NCBI GenBank assembly: GCA_031835245.1
Contig: JAVKOQ010000007.1
Coordinates: forward strand, 324,001-388,000
DNA from: Balamuthia mandrillaris
Lineage: Eukaryota; Discosea; Longamoebia; Balamuthiidae
Reading direction: 5' to 3'
Length of the DNA: 64,000 bases
The position numbers were made by a program, and so were the translations under genes. The stretch's first letter is position 1, and the number at the start of each line of letters is the position of its first letter. A model generated the notes under the pieces. It ran no database searches. It was given only the letters and a program-made list of their open reading frames with translations, and was not told where the DNA came from. Positions 32,809 to 44,638 of the stretch are shown here, in pieces.

Positions 32809-35800
32809 TCACGGTCTCTTGCTTGATCTGCAGGGAAGCCCCTCTCCTTTTGTTTTGTGTTTCTCGTTCAGTCCAACATAAAAGCAAAAAAGCAAAAACA
32901 CAAAACAAAACAAAACATACGATGAACGACTGGTAAGACTGATCATTCTCTTCTTCTTGACGGGTGGTTGCGGCTCTTCTTCTTTCTTCTCTTCTTTGAC
33001 AGCTCGAAGAAGTTGCATCGAGGAAGAGGACGAAGAAGATGAGGAAGGGCCGAAAGATGGACTGGGAGGAGGAAGCGTTGTTGGGGAAGGCGGCTCCTTT
33101 TTAGAGGACACTTCCTCCTCTCGTCTGCGTTTACTGCCGCTTTCTCTGGGGACGGGAGTGCTTTCCTTGGAGGAGCTTCTGCTGCGCTTTTCTTCTCTGC
33201 GATCCTCTCGTTTCTCTTCTCGTGTTCTTTCTTCTCGTTTCTCCTCCCGTGTCTTTTCCTCTCTTTTCTCTTCGGAGGTACGCTTCGAACTGGATCTTTC
33301 TTTGCTCTATTCATTTTCGAACAAAATAAAAAACGTTAGAAAGGGAGGGAGGGAGGGAGGGAGAGAGACGGTACCTCTGTTTTTCGTCTTTTCCCTACAG
33401 ACGGGCTAGGAGCTCGTGAAGAAGATTCGGAGCGAGGACTTCGTCGTACCTCTCTCGTTTCGCTCAACGAGGATGAGGACGAAGAAGTCCGTTTCTCAGC
33501 AACAGGAAGGACGTTGCGAGAGCTACTGGAACTAGAGCTTGGCTCCAGAGTTGTGTTGGATAACGAGGCTGAGGATGAACGAGGAGAAGGAAGAGGTTTG
33601 GAGTGATGAGGGCTCGCTTCTTTTTCTGTACTTCTGCTTCTGGTGGAAGAGGAAGAAGAAGAACGATATTCGGAGGATGTTCGAGAGGAGGAGGATGAGG
33701 AAGGGCTTCTCTCGCCCCTATCCTCTCGTGATCGAGAGGAAGAGCGTTCCAAAGCAGCAATAACTTCTCTTTGTTTTGTGGAGGAACTCTCTTTGGGAGA
33801 GGAGGGTCTGGGCAGCGCTGCCTCTGCTAGACCCGTAGAGCTTCGGCTGCTTTTGCTCTCAGAAGCGGAGGATTCTGTGTGGCTGCTGTTGCGAGAAGAA
33901 GATCGCTGTTGTTCTCTGGAAGAGGAAGAAGAAGGCTCGCGTTCTCTACCAAGACGTACATGCACATTTTCTGGGGCTGAAGTCGAAGAAAGAGATGCAA
34001 TAGAAGAGGAAGAAGATGATCGCGGTATAGAAGAAGTAGAGGAGGAGGAAGACGAAGAAGACTCGGATGCTCTGGAAGAAGAGGATCGGGAAGAAGGCCT
34101 AGGCGCCGTGACTGTGTTTTCCAAGGTTCGTAGCTTCCCACCAAACTCTTCATCGCTCACCATCTCGCTCTCCCTCATTTGCAGCTTGGCGGCATACCTG
34201 TTTGCCTGAATGCGAATGTCATCTCTCTTCTCCCTTTCTTTGTCCGTATGCTCAGCGACGCTCTCGCTGATGACGCCCCACATACTCCGCACCGACGGAT
34301 AGACATCCACCACCTCGATCAAAACTATGATGGTGTTGCGAACCTCCATCCACTCGCTGGACTTCAGTCCATCCAGAAAGATGCGAGTCATGGTAGAGTG
34401 CCACTTGTGGATGTTGGTGAGTAGTTCGCGGTATTCTACGATGGAAGCTTTGCTGCGGGAGGACGAAGAAGCGCTTCCCGAAAGATCCGTGGAAGAGGGC
34501 ATTTTCTGAAAGCCGCGCATGCCTCGACATTCCTTCTCATACACGTCCTTATTCCTCCATCGATGGATTAAGCCCAACATTTCCCGCAGAAGAAGTCCTT
34601 TGTTATTTTGTTTAATTGTGAGTTAAAGATGCTAAATAATGATAACAACAATAAGAACAAGAATCAATACCAAGACGAGAGGCTTCTCCTTCTGAGCAAC
34701 AAAACAAGGCATAGGTTGTCTCCTGTAGGACCTTGTCGAGGTATTGAACGGTGGAGAAGTATGGAGTGTCGATACGATGCATCATTTCTACAAACTTGGC
34801 GCAGTAGAGAGCATCCGAAGCGGAGAATAGAGCACGTGGAAAGATGCAATTCTGAAGCAGATCGTATACCATGTTCTTTGGATTTTTACCTGTTTTTTGT
34901 TTCAGGAAATGAACAAAGAAAAGAGCAGGAAGTGCTCAAAAAAAAAAAAACCTACCAGGAGGGAACCATTTGTCTTTTTCCTTCATGATCCGTTGCATTA
35001 CTTTCTCGTAGTTTCGTTGTTGTGTGTCTCTCTCCAAGTCCAGTTTTGCAAGAGTTGTGTTCAATCTGTCCGTCTCGCGTTTGGCCTGCAGTACAAAGTA
35101 CACGTCAGAAGAAAGCAGAAAAAAGCAATGAAGAAAGAAAGAAAAAGTACCGCAGCTGGACTTTGGTCTCTTTTTTCTGCCACAAGTTTAAGCTCGTTTC
35201 GTATCTTTTCTGCTGCTGTTTCGTAACTTTCTGTCGGCACATGAATGTCATAGTATGACAACGCCCAAAAAGTTGTATAGAAATCCAAACTGAGAGAGAG
35301 GAGGGAGAGATTTAGGATAAGAAACCAAAGAAAGAAGGATTTGAACAAACTTGATTTATAGAATAACTTACCTAATGTTCTTCCATTTTGTGGAAGGGAA
35401 GAGGTTGCCAACTTCAGCAAGGAGATTGTTTGTTTTATCATCACTAGATCCCTCCGTTGATCCCTACGCAAGAAAGTTAGAGAAATTGAGGAGATAGAGA
35501 AAGATAGAGAGAGAGAGAGAGAGAGGACATACAAAAGTCATGTGAAGGACAGGACGGAGAAAGCAAAAGGCCGCATCAGCATCGAGATGATAGTCTTTGC
35601 AGAGCTGAACAAGGGAAGGGGCTATCGCCCCATAATCGGTCGACTTAAGGTGAGCACTCAGAAACTCCACATATTGTATCAACGTGTTTTGGCACTGTAA
35701 AAATAAAGAGAGGAGTTGTTAGCGAACGAAAACAAAAAACACGTAATAAAAAGATTGGGTGCTACCTTATCGTAGATGTCTCCCAAAACTTTCAGATGAT

Positions 35801-38800
35801 TAACATCTGAGTTATAGACAATATTACCCCGTTGTTGTGCCAACAAAATGAACAGCGGGACTACAAGGTTGCCCTTCTTCAACGCTGTGAGTAAAGCCTC
35901 GCACGTCTGTTGTCTTATCACTGGCTTCAATGGAGCCGACTGTATATCAAAAAAGAAAACAGATATGTCACTAAATGCTCAGGAGCACCAAGAAATGAAG
36001 AAAGAAATGTACCTCGAGTTTCACAGTAGGTCCACCGGCAAGAGCAGAAATCTGAGTGTCTGACAAATCCACAGTGGCATCGATGCCAGCCATATTAGCA
36101 ATAAGCTCGTTTAAGATGATGAGTTCCAACGTGCTATTTTCGTTGAGCTGGTTCGCCACGTACTGCAGCAAGCCCACAAGCTCTGATTTGGGGTATTTGC
36201 GGTAGAACACGCCTGCAAAGGCGGCTAAAGCTTGCAGCCAATGAGCCACATTCAGCCCATCGACTTTGATTCTGTTCTTACTTGCTGCTAAGTGCTCCAC
36301 TAACATGACTGATTTTTTGATTTGTTTGTTTCGGTGTTAAAAATTCAAATGAAAAAAGAGAAAGAAAAACATACAGGCTGCAACGTCAATGCTGAGCATG
36401 GTGATATACTTGAGAGCATCGGCAACGGGCTGAATGAGATTGTCGTAGGATTGCAGCTGGCTGAATATGACATCGAAGATGATGCACGGTGAAGCATGGC
36501 TGAGCTTTCCCAATGCCCTTCCAAATTGCTTCACATTGTCCTTGTTCAGGCGTCTGAAGCGAAGAGATTACAGTTTCATAAGTACAGAGATTTAAAGACA
36601 AAAATGGAAGAGAGGAGGACAAAGAAAGCATCACTGACACAAAGTAACAACAACAGCAGCAACAACACCACCAAGAAAAAAGAGGATAGCATGGACATTG
36701 AAGATGGAGAAAGAGAAAATTATTAGAGCACCTCATCATTTTCTTGAGTTCTTTGGTCACTTGAGCTTTGACTAACATTAAAGCAGGCTTGCTATCGTAA
36801 GTCTTTGTCTTCCAACGATTATACAAGAAAAACCTACAAAATAACGTATATGATTAGCTAATCGGAAGAGACGCACAGCGAGAAAAAAAACAGCACGGAT
36901 GGAAGACAAAAAAGAAGAGGAATGATAGAAGAAAGACATAAAAGCAAGCGCAGAGAGAAAGAAGTACCGAGTGCGGTAGGGCAGGAGTTTGATGAGATCC
37001 CACACTTCAGTGGAAACAGCAGGATTGGAATGGAACAGCGATAGCGCTGGCAATAACACTTTATCCAAGAGCTTCTCCACCACAATTCTCGCCTGCGGGT
37101 CATTCGGGCACTGAGAAGGAACAAAGTTAGAAGGAATAATAATAATAAAAACAGAAAGCAGAGCAGAGAAAAATGAGAAGCTGAGATAGTAAAGAGTGAA
37201 ACCTGTTTGAAATAATCAACGTGCAATCGGCAAACTTTGGTGAAGAGAACCGGATCCATGTGAAGATAAGGGCCGAGATGAAGGAGGAGCGGCAACAAAA
37301 GAGTGTTGAGGTCGTTGTAAGAGTTAAGTAGCTCTACTCTATTGTTGATGTTTGTGTTGATATTCTCTTCTTCCTGTTTCTCCTTTTCACGTTCCTCATC
37401 CTTTTTCTTTACTGGTTCTTCTTCTTCCCTCTCCTCTTCTTCCTTCTCCTCTCCCTCTTCCATTTGTTCGCCTTCCTCTCTTTCTCCATCTTCAATGTCC
37501 ATGCTATCCTCTTTTTTCTTGGTGTTGTTGTTGCTGCTGTTGTTGTTACTTTGTGTTTCAGTAGTGCTTTCTTTGTCCTCTTTCATTTCACCTTCCTCCT
37601 CTTCATCTTCTTCTCCTCGCACTTCTCCTTCCTTCTTCTTCTTCTCCTCTTCTATTCTTTCGTTCTTTTTCTCATGTCCCTCTTCTGTGCCTTCCTCTCC
37701 TTTCCAGTCCTCATCCGCATCCTCCGCTCTTTCTTCATGAACAGGAGAATTAGGTGTAGAAGAAGAAGCTGTAGCAGTTGCAGAGGTAGAGGAACTTGCA
37801 GCAGGAGAAGGAGCCGTGGCAGCAGTAGCAGCCGCTGCGGCTGCTGCTGCACCGTTTTTACGTTGGTGCTTTGTAAGGCCGCTAGAGAATCGTACATACT
37901 GGTAGAGAGGCTCCATCATAGTATGTGCTCTTTTACACAACATTCGGGTAATCTTTAAAATGATAGGAAAACGGTGAGTTGGACAAGATTACTGTCATAA
38001 TAAGAAAGCGAAATAAAGATCAATGAGAGAGAAAGAGAGAGAAGGAGATGTGTACAGGTGGATAAGAAGCAGGATCAGTATAAGATAAGCGATTCAGTAA
38101 AAGGGTGGCGCTACCCCAGTCGTTACTCTCCAAGAGGCTTAACAATAATCCCAGTTTTTGGTTTTCCTGCACAATAAAATACAAACTCATTCATATAGGA
38201 GAAGAAAAGAATGACAAAGAAGAACATAAGAAGAGAAAGATAAAAAGTACCGGTTCCTCAGTTGTTGTAGCAGCCGTTTCTTTCCCTTTGTCGGCGCTCT
38301 TTGCCTGGATGAGTTCAAATGTAAGAAAGGGACAAAAGGAAAAAGAAAGAAAAATAATGCATGCGCATGAAACACTACCCCCAAGTTGAGATTCACCGAG
38401 GTCAACTTTTCTGCGCTGGTTGCTGCCTGTTGAAACACTTTTTCAGCTTGTTTCACGCCTTCTTCATCACTAGGGCTCAACTAAACATTAAAACGAAAAC
38501 AACACAAAAACACGAATTGTCAAAATAAAAGAAAATAATAGTAAACAAAAAGGAGGAAAACGTTACATGAGGCCAAATCTCGTCGATGGTAAGCAACTTA
38601 TGCTGGATGAGGAGAGCAGTAACATCGTATAGCGTCTTTGATATCTTCGCCTTTGTATTTGGATTCTATGCAAAAACAAACTCAGTACTTCAAACTACAA
38701 CGCAAGAGAGGAGCAAGAGAAGCTTACGTAATAATATTGATACTTGAAGCCCAGGATGTGGGGAAGAGACTTGGCTTTGAAACGGCGAACGATGCTCAAG

Positions 38801-39424
38801 AAATTAAGGTTGCGTTGGTTCTGCTCAAATGACTCCAACACAATGTCCAGCACTCGGTGTGGGTCCAAATCAAAATAACCTAGTAATGCAAAAGGTCAGT
38901 ATAAAAAGAAGGGTGAATGAAATGAGAGAAAATATGAGATAAAATACCAATAAGAGCTTGTATGTTATTAATAACGTGTTGAACGGTGTTTGCGTTGAAG
39001 GGTTGGTTGAGTTCGGTGATGAGCTTTGAGTATCCTTCGCTTTCTTCTCGCAACACATTAAACTTTTCTTGTGTAAGCCTATACAAACAAAAAAGACAGA
39101 CCGGTAAGATAAACATGATAGTCGATGAGAAGAAGCAGAAAAGAAGAAGAAGAAGAAGAAGAAGAAGAAGAAGAAGAAGAACAAGAAGAAGAAGAAGAAG
39201 AAGAAGCAGAAGCAGAAGCAGAAGCAGAAGCAGAAGCAGAAGCAGAAGCAGAAGAGACGTACGAGTCGCGAGTGTTAATGCGGACAAGTTTGCTGGTCCA
39301 AGACCGAACCGAAGGCACTATTCGAATGTTCTCCAAGAGTTTGTCTTGCAGTCGTTCTTTCAACAACGCCCGGTCCACCAAACCAGCACTCTATTTTTTT
39401 AATGCGTTAACAAAAAACAGAAGC

Positions 39425-39464
<40 letters not shown>

Positions 39465-39955
39465 CAGGGCAAGAGAGAAAGAATGAGAGGGAGAGAAGAG
39501 AGGGGACCTTTGACTTCTTGATAAGCTCGATCAACCGCACGTACTGCTCGCTGGCACTGTCCTGCAGCTCTGGCTCTTGTCCAAACAGCCAAAACACGTC
39601 CGCCAACAAAGAGCCCAGCCTCCTCTTGCTGTCCGAGCGGGAGCGCTCATCGCCTCCCTTCTCTGCACTGCCGTCTTGTTGCTGTTGTTGTTGTGAAAGA
39701 AGAAGGTCGACCACTTGGTCGGCGGTCAGCTTCGCGTGAACCACGTTCCAACAGAGCTCATAGAGAAGAGGCTGTAAACTCTGTGATGAGGACAAAAGTT
39801 TTTGTCTGGAAAGGGGGAAAAACAACGAGCTTAAGAAAAAGCAAAGAGAGTATCAAAGAAAAAAAACCATTGCGAGAGGAGAAGAAGGAACGTACGTTGT
39901 TTTCTTGCCGTTGGTTTCCCAGTCGTTTGTGATTTGGGAAGTGATGTGCTGCATT
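32809..39955 (-). CDS. THOC2: THO complex subunit 2 homolog
   Basis: THOC2 is the large scaffold of the THO/TREX complex coupling transcription to mRNA export. The gene has about two dozen exons over 7.1 kb, starting at [18 protein letters not shown] (39955). Matches to the family include [86 protein letters not shown], the [20 protein letters not shown] segment and the C-terminal [20 protein letters not shown] and [10 protein letters not shown]. The THOC2-N exon near 37.3-37.9 kb carries a long acidic/Asn/Ala insertion. The C-terminus is a Ser/Arg-rich tail of several hundred residues. The last 19-base exon (32827-32809) is my choice; an alternative frame ends at 32717. Exon edges were not all checked. 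(GA)n/(GAA)n on the plus strand marks many introns. Confidence 0.9.
36615..36715 (+). repeat. Inverted copy of a THOC2 exon segment, within a THOC2 intron
   Basis: About 100 bases on the plus strand nearly identical to the coding (minus) strand at 37478-37580, which encodes the acidic/Asn stretch ending [14 protein letters not shown]. It lies in the intron between the exons ending at about 36728 and starting at about 36556, antisense to the gene. The 3' 40 bases look identical by eye; a few mismatches and small indels lie upstream. Confidence 0.9.
37478..37580 (-). repeat. Exonic arm of the THOC2 inverted duplication
   Basis: The source (or partner) arm, within THOC2 coding sequence. It encodes part of the low-complexity insertion, including [20 protein letters not shown]. 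The arms are about 760 bases apart, so the pre-mRNA could form a long intron-exon hairpin. Confidence 0.9.
39140..39255. repeat. (GAA)n / (GCAGAA)n microsatellite in THOC2 intron
   Basis: A run of AGA/GAA triplets passes into (GCAGAA) hexamers on the plus strand, and is pyrimidine-rich on the sense strand of THOC2. Confidence 0.85.
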
Positions 39956-40469
39956 CTTCGGTTTAGTCTACCCCACAGCAAAATTTTTTAAAAAAAAAAA
40001 GAGTAGTCGGTTGATTCTAACAAACCAACAAGGGGAGGGGGAAAAAGAATAAGGCGCGCGCACACCTGCCCCAAAGTATCCTCTCACTCAAGTGCTCCTA
40101 ATAGGAAAAAAAAAAACAACAACAACGGACGGCAAAAGAATGAATGGAGGCAGCGGAAGGGAGGCAGTGGATCGTATGCTTCTCTCTCTTTCTTTTCTCA
40201 AACTTTTTGTCGACAAAGTTATAATGATGTCACCAAATATGTCGACGGATTTCATGTCGTCACATTCAAGTTTCCGTCGACATTGAGCCCCAATCTATCC
40301 CTTGCAGCAAGGGATAGATTTTTCGTCTCGGATACGGCCCTATTCCACTCTAGAGTACTTCTCTCTCATAGTTTACATATGCACAGATAACAGAAGAATT
40401 GTTGGCAAGGGAGAAAGGGCCAAGAAGTGACGGATGCAACCATATGGGAAGAAGGTGGGAAAGATTGTT
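39956..40469. promoter_or_regulatory. THOC2 upstream region with GTCGAC cluster, CCTAATAGG and a perfect hairpin
   Basis: The region upstream of THOC2. A palindromic TCCTAATAGGA lies near 40094-40104. Three GTCGAC palindromes lie at 40209-40214, 40241-40246 and 40276-40281; the last two form an inverted pair of the 9-mer GTCGACGGA. A perfect 13-bp stem with a 3-base loop occupies 40292-40320, followed by a T run. Near 40328-40337 the ten bases GGATACGGCC repeat the 5' end of the 5S gene. Confidence 0.5.
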
Positions 40470-40588
40470 GGATACGGCCATACTGCGGAGAAAGCACCGC
40501 TTCCCGTCCGATCAGCGAAGTTAAGCTCCGCCAGGCGATGTTAGTACTGGGGTGGGTGACCACCCGGGAATCCATCGTGCTGTATCCT
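40470..40588 (+). rRNA. 5S ribosomal RNA gene
   Basis: 119 bases starting GGATACGGCCATACTGCG and ending GCTGTATCCT; the two ends pair as helix I. Internal control regions are intact: box A-like AAGTTAAGCTCCGCCAG and box C-like GATGTTAGTACTGGGGTGG. A T8 run (from 40592) just downstream is the expected Pol III terminator. It is a single copy here, not in an array. Recalled similarity to Acanthamoeba 5S is very high, which supports the taxonomic inference. Confidence 0.97.
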
Positions 40589-40634
40589 CCCTTTTTTTTT
40601 GCCTTTGGCAAACTTTGCAGGGATTTCCTTTGGT

Positions 40635-40680
<46 letters not shown>

Positions 40681-41821
40681 TTTTCCTTTCGTTCTCTTAG
40701 CCTTTTTTTTTTTTTTTTTTTTTTGGAAATAGTTTATTGGCTATCTAGTGGGCTGGGCCGCTCAACCTCGTAGGTAGAATACCTACGGCACCGCTTACTG
40801 GCGTCAATGCCCATCGGGCAGAGTGCGTTGGGAGGCACATAGGTTGCTAGAGATCGCCTGTTACACGTTTTGAAGTTGGGAGGGTGTGGTGGGTGTGAGA
40901 GAACGCTTGTTCCAAGTTTTGAAGTTGGGATGGTGTGGTAGATAGGTTGGCTTCCATTGGAGATGCAAAGGCAGATGTGTCATCCAGGCACGGATTCCGC
41001 TGGCAGTCCGCTGGCACCTGACCGGGCTGGCAGGTTTTAGGAGGTCTAACCTCCTGTGGGGTTTCCTCTTTTTCGGGAAGGCCGCTCGGTTTTGTTACGA
41101 GTCGTCGAGGAAATGCAGTTTTTTGAGTTTCTCATTTCGCTTGAGGAAAATATAGGTCCTGGTGCTGTCGATAATGTGGGTGATGCTATTGATATCTTTG
41201 TTTTTGGTGCCGTGTACCGTTAGATAGTAGGGGAGTTCTCCTTTCCAAAAGTCTAGGTTTTTCACTTGTTGTGCCAACAAGGAGGAAATAAGGATGGTTC
41301 GTTTTGTTGGTTTTTGTTTTTGTGCGTTTGTTTGCTTGTGTGTTTGGGCTTATATTTGTGTTTGTGTTAGCATAAGTATTTATATTCAAAGAATTAGATG
41401 CGAGAGATTCAAGATTTGCAGTTTTGTGTGAGGGGGTTTTTCGTGATTTTTCGTATGGGATGGGGGGGGGCGTGCTTGGAGCTACCCATACACTCAACTT
41501 TACCCACAAAAGTCGAGCGCACCCTTCGGATTGACGTGGTTGGGTGTTCCCACGGCACTCGTAAGATTTACATGGGCGAGTGCCCCCATAAAAGGGAGGG
41601 GAAGGGTTAACGCCAACGTTCATACCTTCTCGGCACCGCCCACGCAAGTCGGAGTGATCAAATTAGACAGGGGAAAGATAAAGTAGGAAAATCAAAATCA
41701 AATCAAAGTTAGTCAGTCGCGCTCTTCCTCTGCTGTTCCGTCTTCTCTAAACTTGTTTTGCTTCTTCCTCTTAGCCTTTTAAATTTTTCGACAATAGCAT
41801 CCGACGTGGCGAGCACACGAG

Positions 41822-41859
<38 letters not shown>

Positions 41860-42050
41860 CAACCACCAAAGAAGACGAAGAAAAAAAAAAGAAGAAGAGA
41901 GAGCGAAAAAGATTGTGCAGCCCGTAGCCAACAGAACAAAAAAAAAGAATCACGCCGATATCGGTGGTGCAACAGTTTTTTTTTTTTCTCACAGCAAACA
42001 GATCCAACAACCATTTGTTCGAGAAAAAAAAACCATATAAATAAACAAAG
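40589..42050. other. Long spacer after the 5S gene, no confident gene
   Basis: After the T run come a (CT)n tract (40640-40678) and a T21 run. At 40868 and 40917 a degenerate unit of about 50 bases (core GTTTTGAAGTTGGGA) is repeated. A T/G-rich stretch lies at 41300-41380. Minus-strand open frames at 41186-41647 (154 codons) and 41095-41280 (61 codons) overlap in different frames. The shorter one (DFWKGELPYYLTVHGTKNKD) looks protein-like, so a decayed gene or dispersed element is possible. A (GA)n tract lies near 41825-41850, upstream of UNC50. Confidence 0.35.
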
Positions 42051-42941
42051 ATGTTACCACAACACGCCCCAAGTGCAGCGGCGCGCTTTCGATCCAGCTC
42101 TTATGTGCCAGAGTATCTGCGAAGGCTCGTTCAGTATCCGCAGATGGACATAGAATACACGTTCTGGTACTGAGCGAGGACTTCGTTGCTCTCTCTTTCT
42201 CTCTCTATTCACTTTCACTCACTTTTTACTGCTCTCTCTTCTAACACCCATTGTCGTCGTTGTTAAAACAGGCAAATGTTTTACCTGTGTGTGGATCCAG
42301 GAAGAGTGTACGTTGGCTCTTTTTATTTTTGATGTAAGTTATTTCCAACAATGCTGATTCTCACCTTGTTGTTGCTCACATACAGGTATCGCACCACCTC
42401 TTGGCGAAAGCGTGAGTGCCCTCTTGCCTTTACCCCCTTAGTGTTCTTCTTGTCCTTGTTCTTCTTCTTATTCTTTTCCATGTGTTCTTCTTCTTCTTGT
42501 TGTTCTTGTTCTTGTTCTTCTTCTTCTTGTTCTTCTTCTTCTTCTTCTTCTTCTTCTTCTTCTTCTTCTTCTTCTTGTTCTTCTTGTTCTTCTTCTTCTT
42601 CTTCTTCTTCTTCTTCTTCTTGCTTCTTGCTTCTTGCTTCTTGCTTCTTGCTTCTTGCTTCTTGCTTCTTGCTTCTTGCTTCTTGTTCGTCCAACACATC
42701 CCTTCTTTTGTGCCCAAACAGAGACAAAGAACCAATGGGCAAGAGATGACCCGGCCTTTGTGGGCATACTTATCCTTTTTCAAGCGGTGGCTGCTCTCTC
42801 CTTCGCTGTTGCTTTTCGGGCTCCCAGTTTGACCGTCATACTGAAGATCATGTTTTGGACCACCATCGTCGAGTTCTTGGGCTTGGGCGTTCTCATTGCT
42901 ACCATCAATTGGTAAGCTCTTCCAACACTCTCTCTCTTCTG

Positions 42942-42981
<40 letters not shown>

Positions 42982-43611
42982 GTTTCAGTCACTTTCTCTC
43001 CTCTTACTTTTCCTCTTTGTTATATCTCTTCCGCTTTATCTCTTTCTTCTTCTGGCTTACACAAAAAAACAGGTTCATATCGAACCGGTATCTAAGGGCA
43101 CCTCATGGAGTACACAGCGTGGAGCAAAAAGTGGAATGGCTGTACGCCTATGACATTCACTGTAACTCCTTCTTCCCTCTCTTCGTCCTGCTCTACGTCG
43201 TACAGTTCTTTTGCATGCCCGTCTTCCTCCTGCCGGGCTTTATCCCTGCCTTCCTCTCCAACACCCTCTTCGCCTTTGCCTTTGCTATTTATTTCCGTCT
43301 TACCTTCATGGGTTACAATGGTAATGTTTCTTTCTTTCTTTTTTTTTTCGCTTCTTGTCGTCTTCATCTCCCTCCTTGTTCCTTCTTCCACACTTCCCTC
43401 CTTGCAACTCCCCAATAGTCTTTTTGTTCTTATCACTCTCTCCTTTCTCACCTCCTTCGTTGCAGTGTTGCCGTTCCTCCAAAACACGGTGTACTTCTTA
43501 TGGCCAATACTGCTGGTGGTGTTGGGATACGTGTTGGCCATCGTCTCTGGGTTCAATGCCTCCATCTTCGTGGCCAACTATTACTTTGGCGGCGTTCACA
43601 CTTCCTTTTAG
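42051..43611 (+). CDS. UNC50: UNC-50 family membrane protein
   Basis: A Golgi/ER multi-pass protein; in animals it is needed for receptor trafficking and binds RNA. Six exons (42051-42166, 42272-42307, 42386-42411, 42722-42911, 43073-43320, 43466-43611) join in phase to 253 residues (human 259), including micro-exons of 36 and 26 bases. Signatures are YLRRLVQYPQMDIEYTFWQM, the YLCVDPGRVYRTTS strand, TKNQWARDDPAFVGILILFQ, VEWLYAYDIHCNSFFPLFVL, and the end FNASIFVANYYFGGVH. About five membrane helices are visible. The family role comes from homology only. Intron 3 carries a large TTC/TTGCTTC satellite, and the other introns carry (CT)n. Confidence 0.96.
42480..42685. repeat. (TTC)n and (TTGCTTC)n satellite in UNC50 intron 3
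   Basis: TTC triplets interspersed with TTG (about 42488-42620), then 7-bp TTGCTTC units (about 42620-42684, eight or nine copies). It is pyrimidine-rich on the sense strand and flanked by micro-exon 3 and exon 4. Confidence 0.9.
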
Positions 43612-43842
43612 TTCTCTTGTGTTCTTTTGTTCCTTTATCTCTCTGTTTAAAATAAAAAAAGTATTGCGCCTTGTAAAGAACACAAAGCCGTGCGGAGAGC
43701 CAAGCAGGAGAGAGAGAAAGAGAAAGGGAAAGTAGGAGCCCAAATGGTCGTTTTTTTTCATCTTTCAAAGAGCCATGGCCGAAGAAACAAAAAAACAAAA
43801 AACCACTGTTTCTTTTCTTGTTGTTTGTTTGCTTGGTTGTAC

Positions 43843-44638
43843 TTAGAAGATACGGAACTGCTTCTTCTTCTGAAGACCCTGAGTGTTCTGAGGAGCGGTG
43901 GCCAAGACGTTGAAGCGGACAGTCTTGGAGAGAGGCCTGCACTGACCGATGGTGACAATGTCGCCCTCCTTCACGGTGAAAGCGGGGGAGATGTGTGCAG
44001 GGATGTTCTTGTGTCGCTTCTCGAAACGGCTGTACTTGGGGACGTAGTGGAGGTAGTCCCTGCGGACAATGATGGTCCTCTTCATCTTGGTAGAGACCAC
44101 AACGCCACGCAAGATACGACCACGAATGTGAACATCACCGGTCCAGGGGCACTTCTTGTCAATGTAGCTGCCGCTGATGGCAAGCTGGGGGGTCTTGAAG
44201 CCCAGACCTACGTTCTTGTAGTAGCGAGTGACGCCCTTGGTTTGTCTCTTTCCAAGAAGCCTCTTCCTACCAACGAAGATGGTGGGTTGCTTCTGGAAAG
44301 CCTTCTCGCTCTGTGGGGTAGAGAGGGGGGAAAAAGGGGAGTTAACAAAGAGAGCGTTTGTGGTTGACGGAAAGCAAAAAAATCGGCATGTGACACGCAA
44401 ACATAAAATCAAGCACGGAGTAATAAATCAAACAGAGAAAAGAAAAGAAGAATAAATGAAGAGAGTGACGATTACAGTAGTAGAGCGCAAAAAATCAAAA
44501 CAAAAATGGAGTCAATCAAACAAAAAGAGGGGCAAAAATAGAGCACCACAAACACACCAATCATAAATCGCAACAAAAGACAAAAAATCAGTGAGCGCAA
44601 AATACGCAACAAACCTGTACGGTGGTTTCCTCGGACAT
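43843..44638 (-). CDS. RPS11: 40S ribosomal protein S11 (uS17)
   Basis: A small-subunit ribosomal protein binding 18S rRNA. Exon 1 (44638-44615) encodes MSEETTVQ only. Exon 2 (44310-43843) joins in phase and gives 163 residues in all (human 158). Signatures are [53 protein letters not shown], the uS17 core [20 protein letters not shown] and [21 protein letters not shown] tiny first exon followed by a long first intron is a common ribosomal-protein gene layout. Codons are GC-rich. It is divergent from HAUS5 and convergent with UNC50. Confidence 0.97.

Noticed and set aside
40328-40345. Second partial 5S gene
   Set aside because: Only about ten bases match the 5S start; no internal control region.
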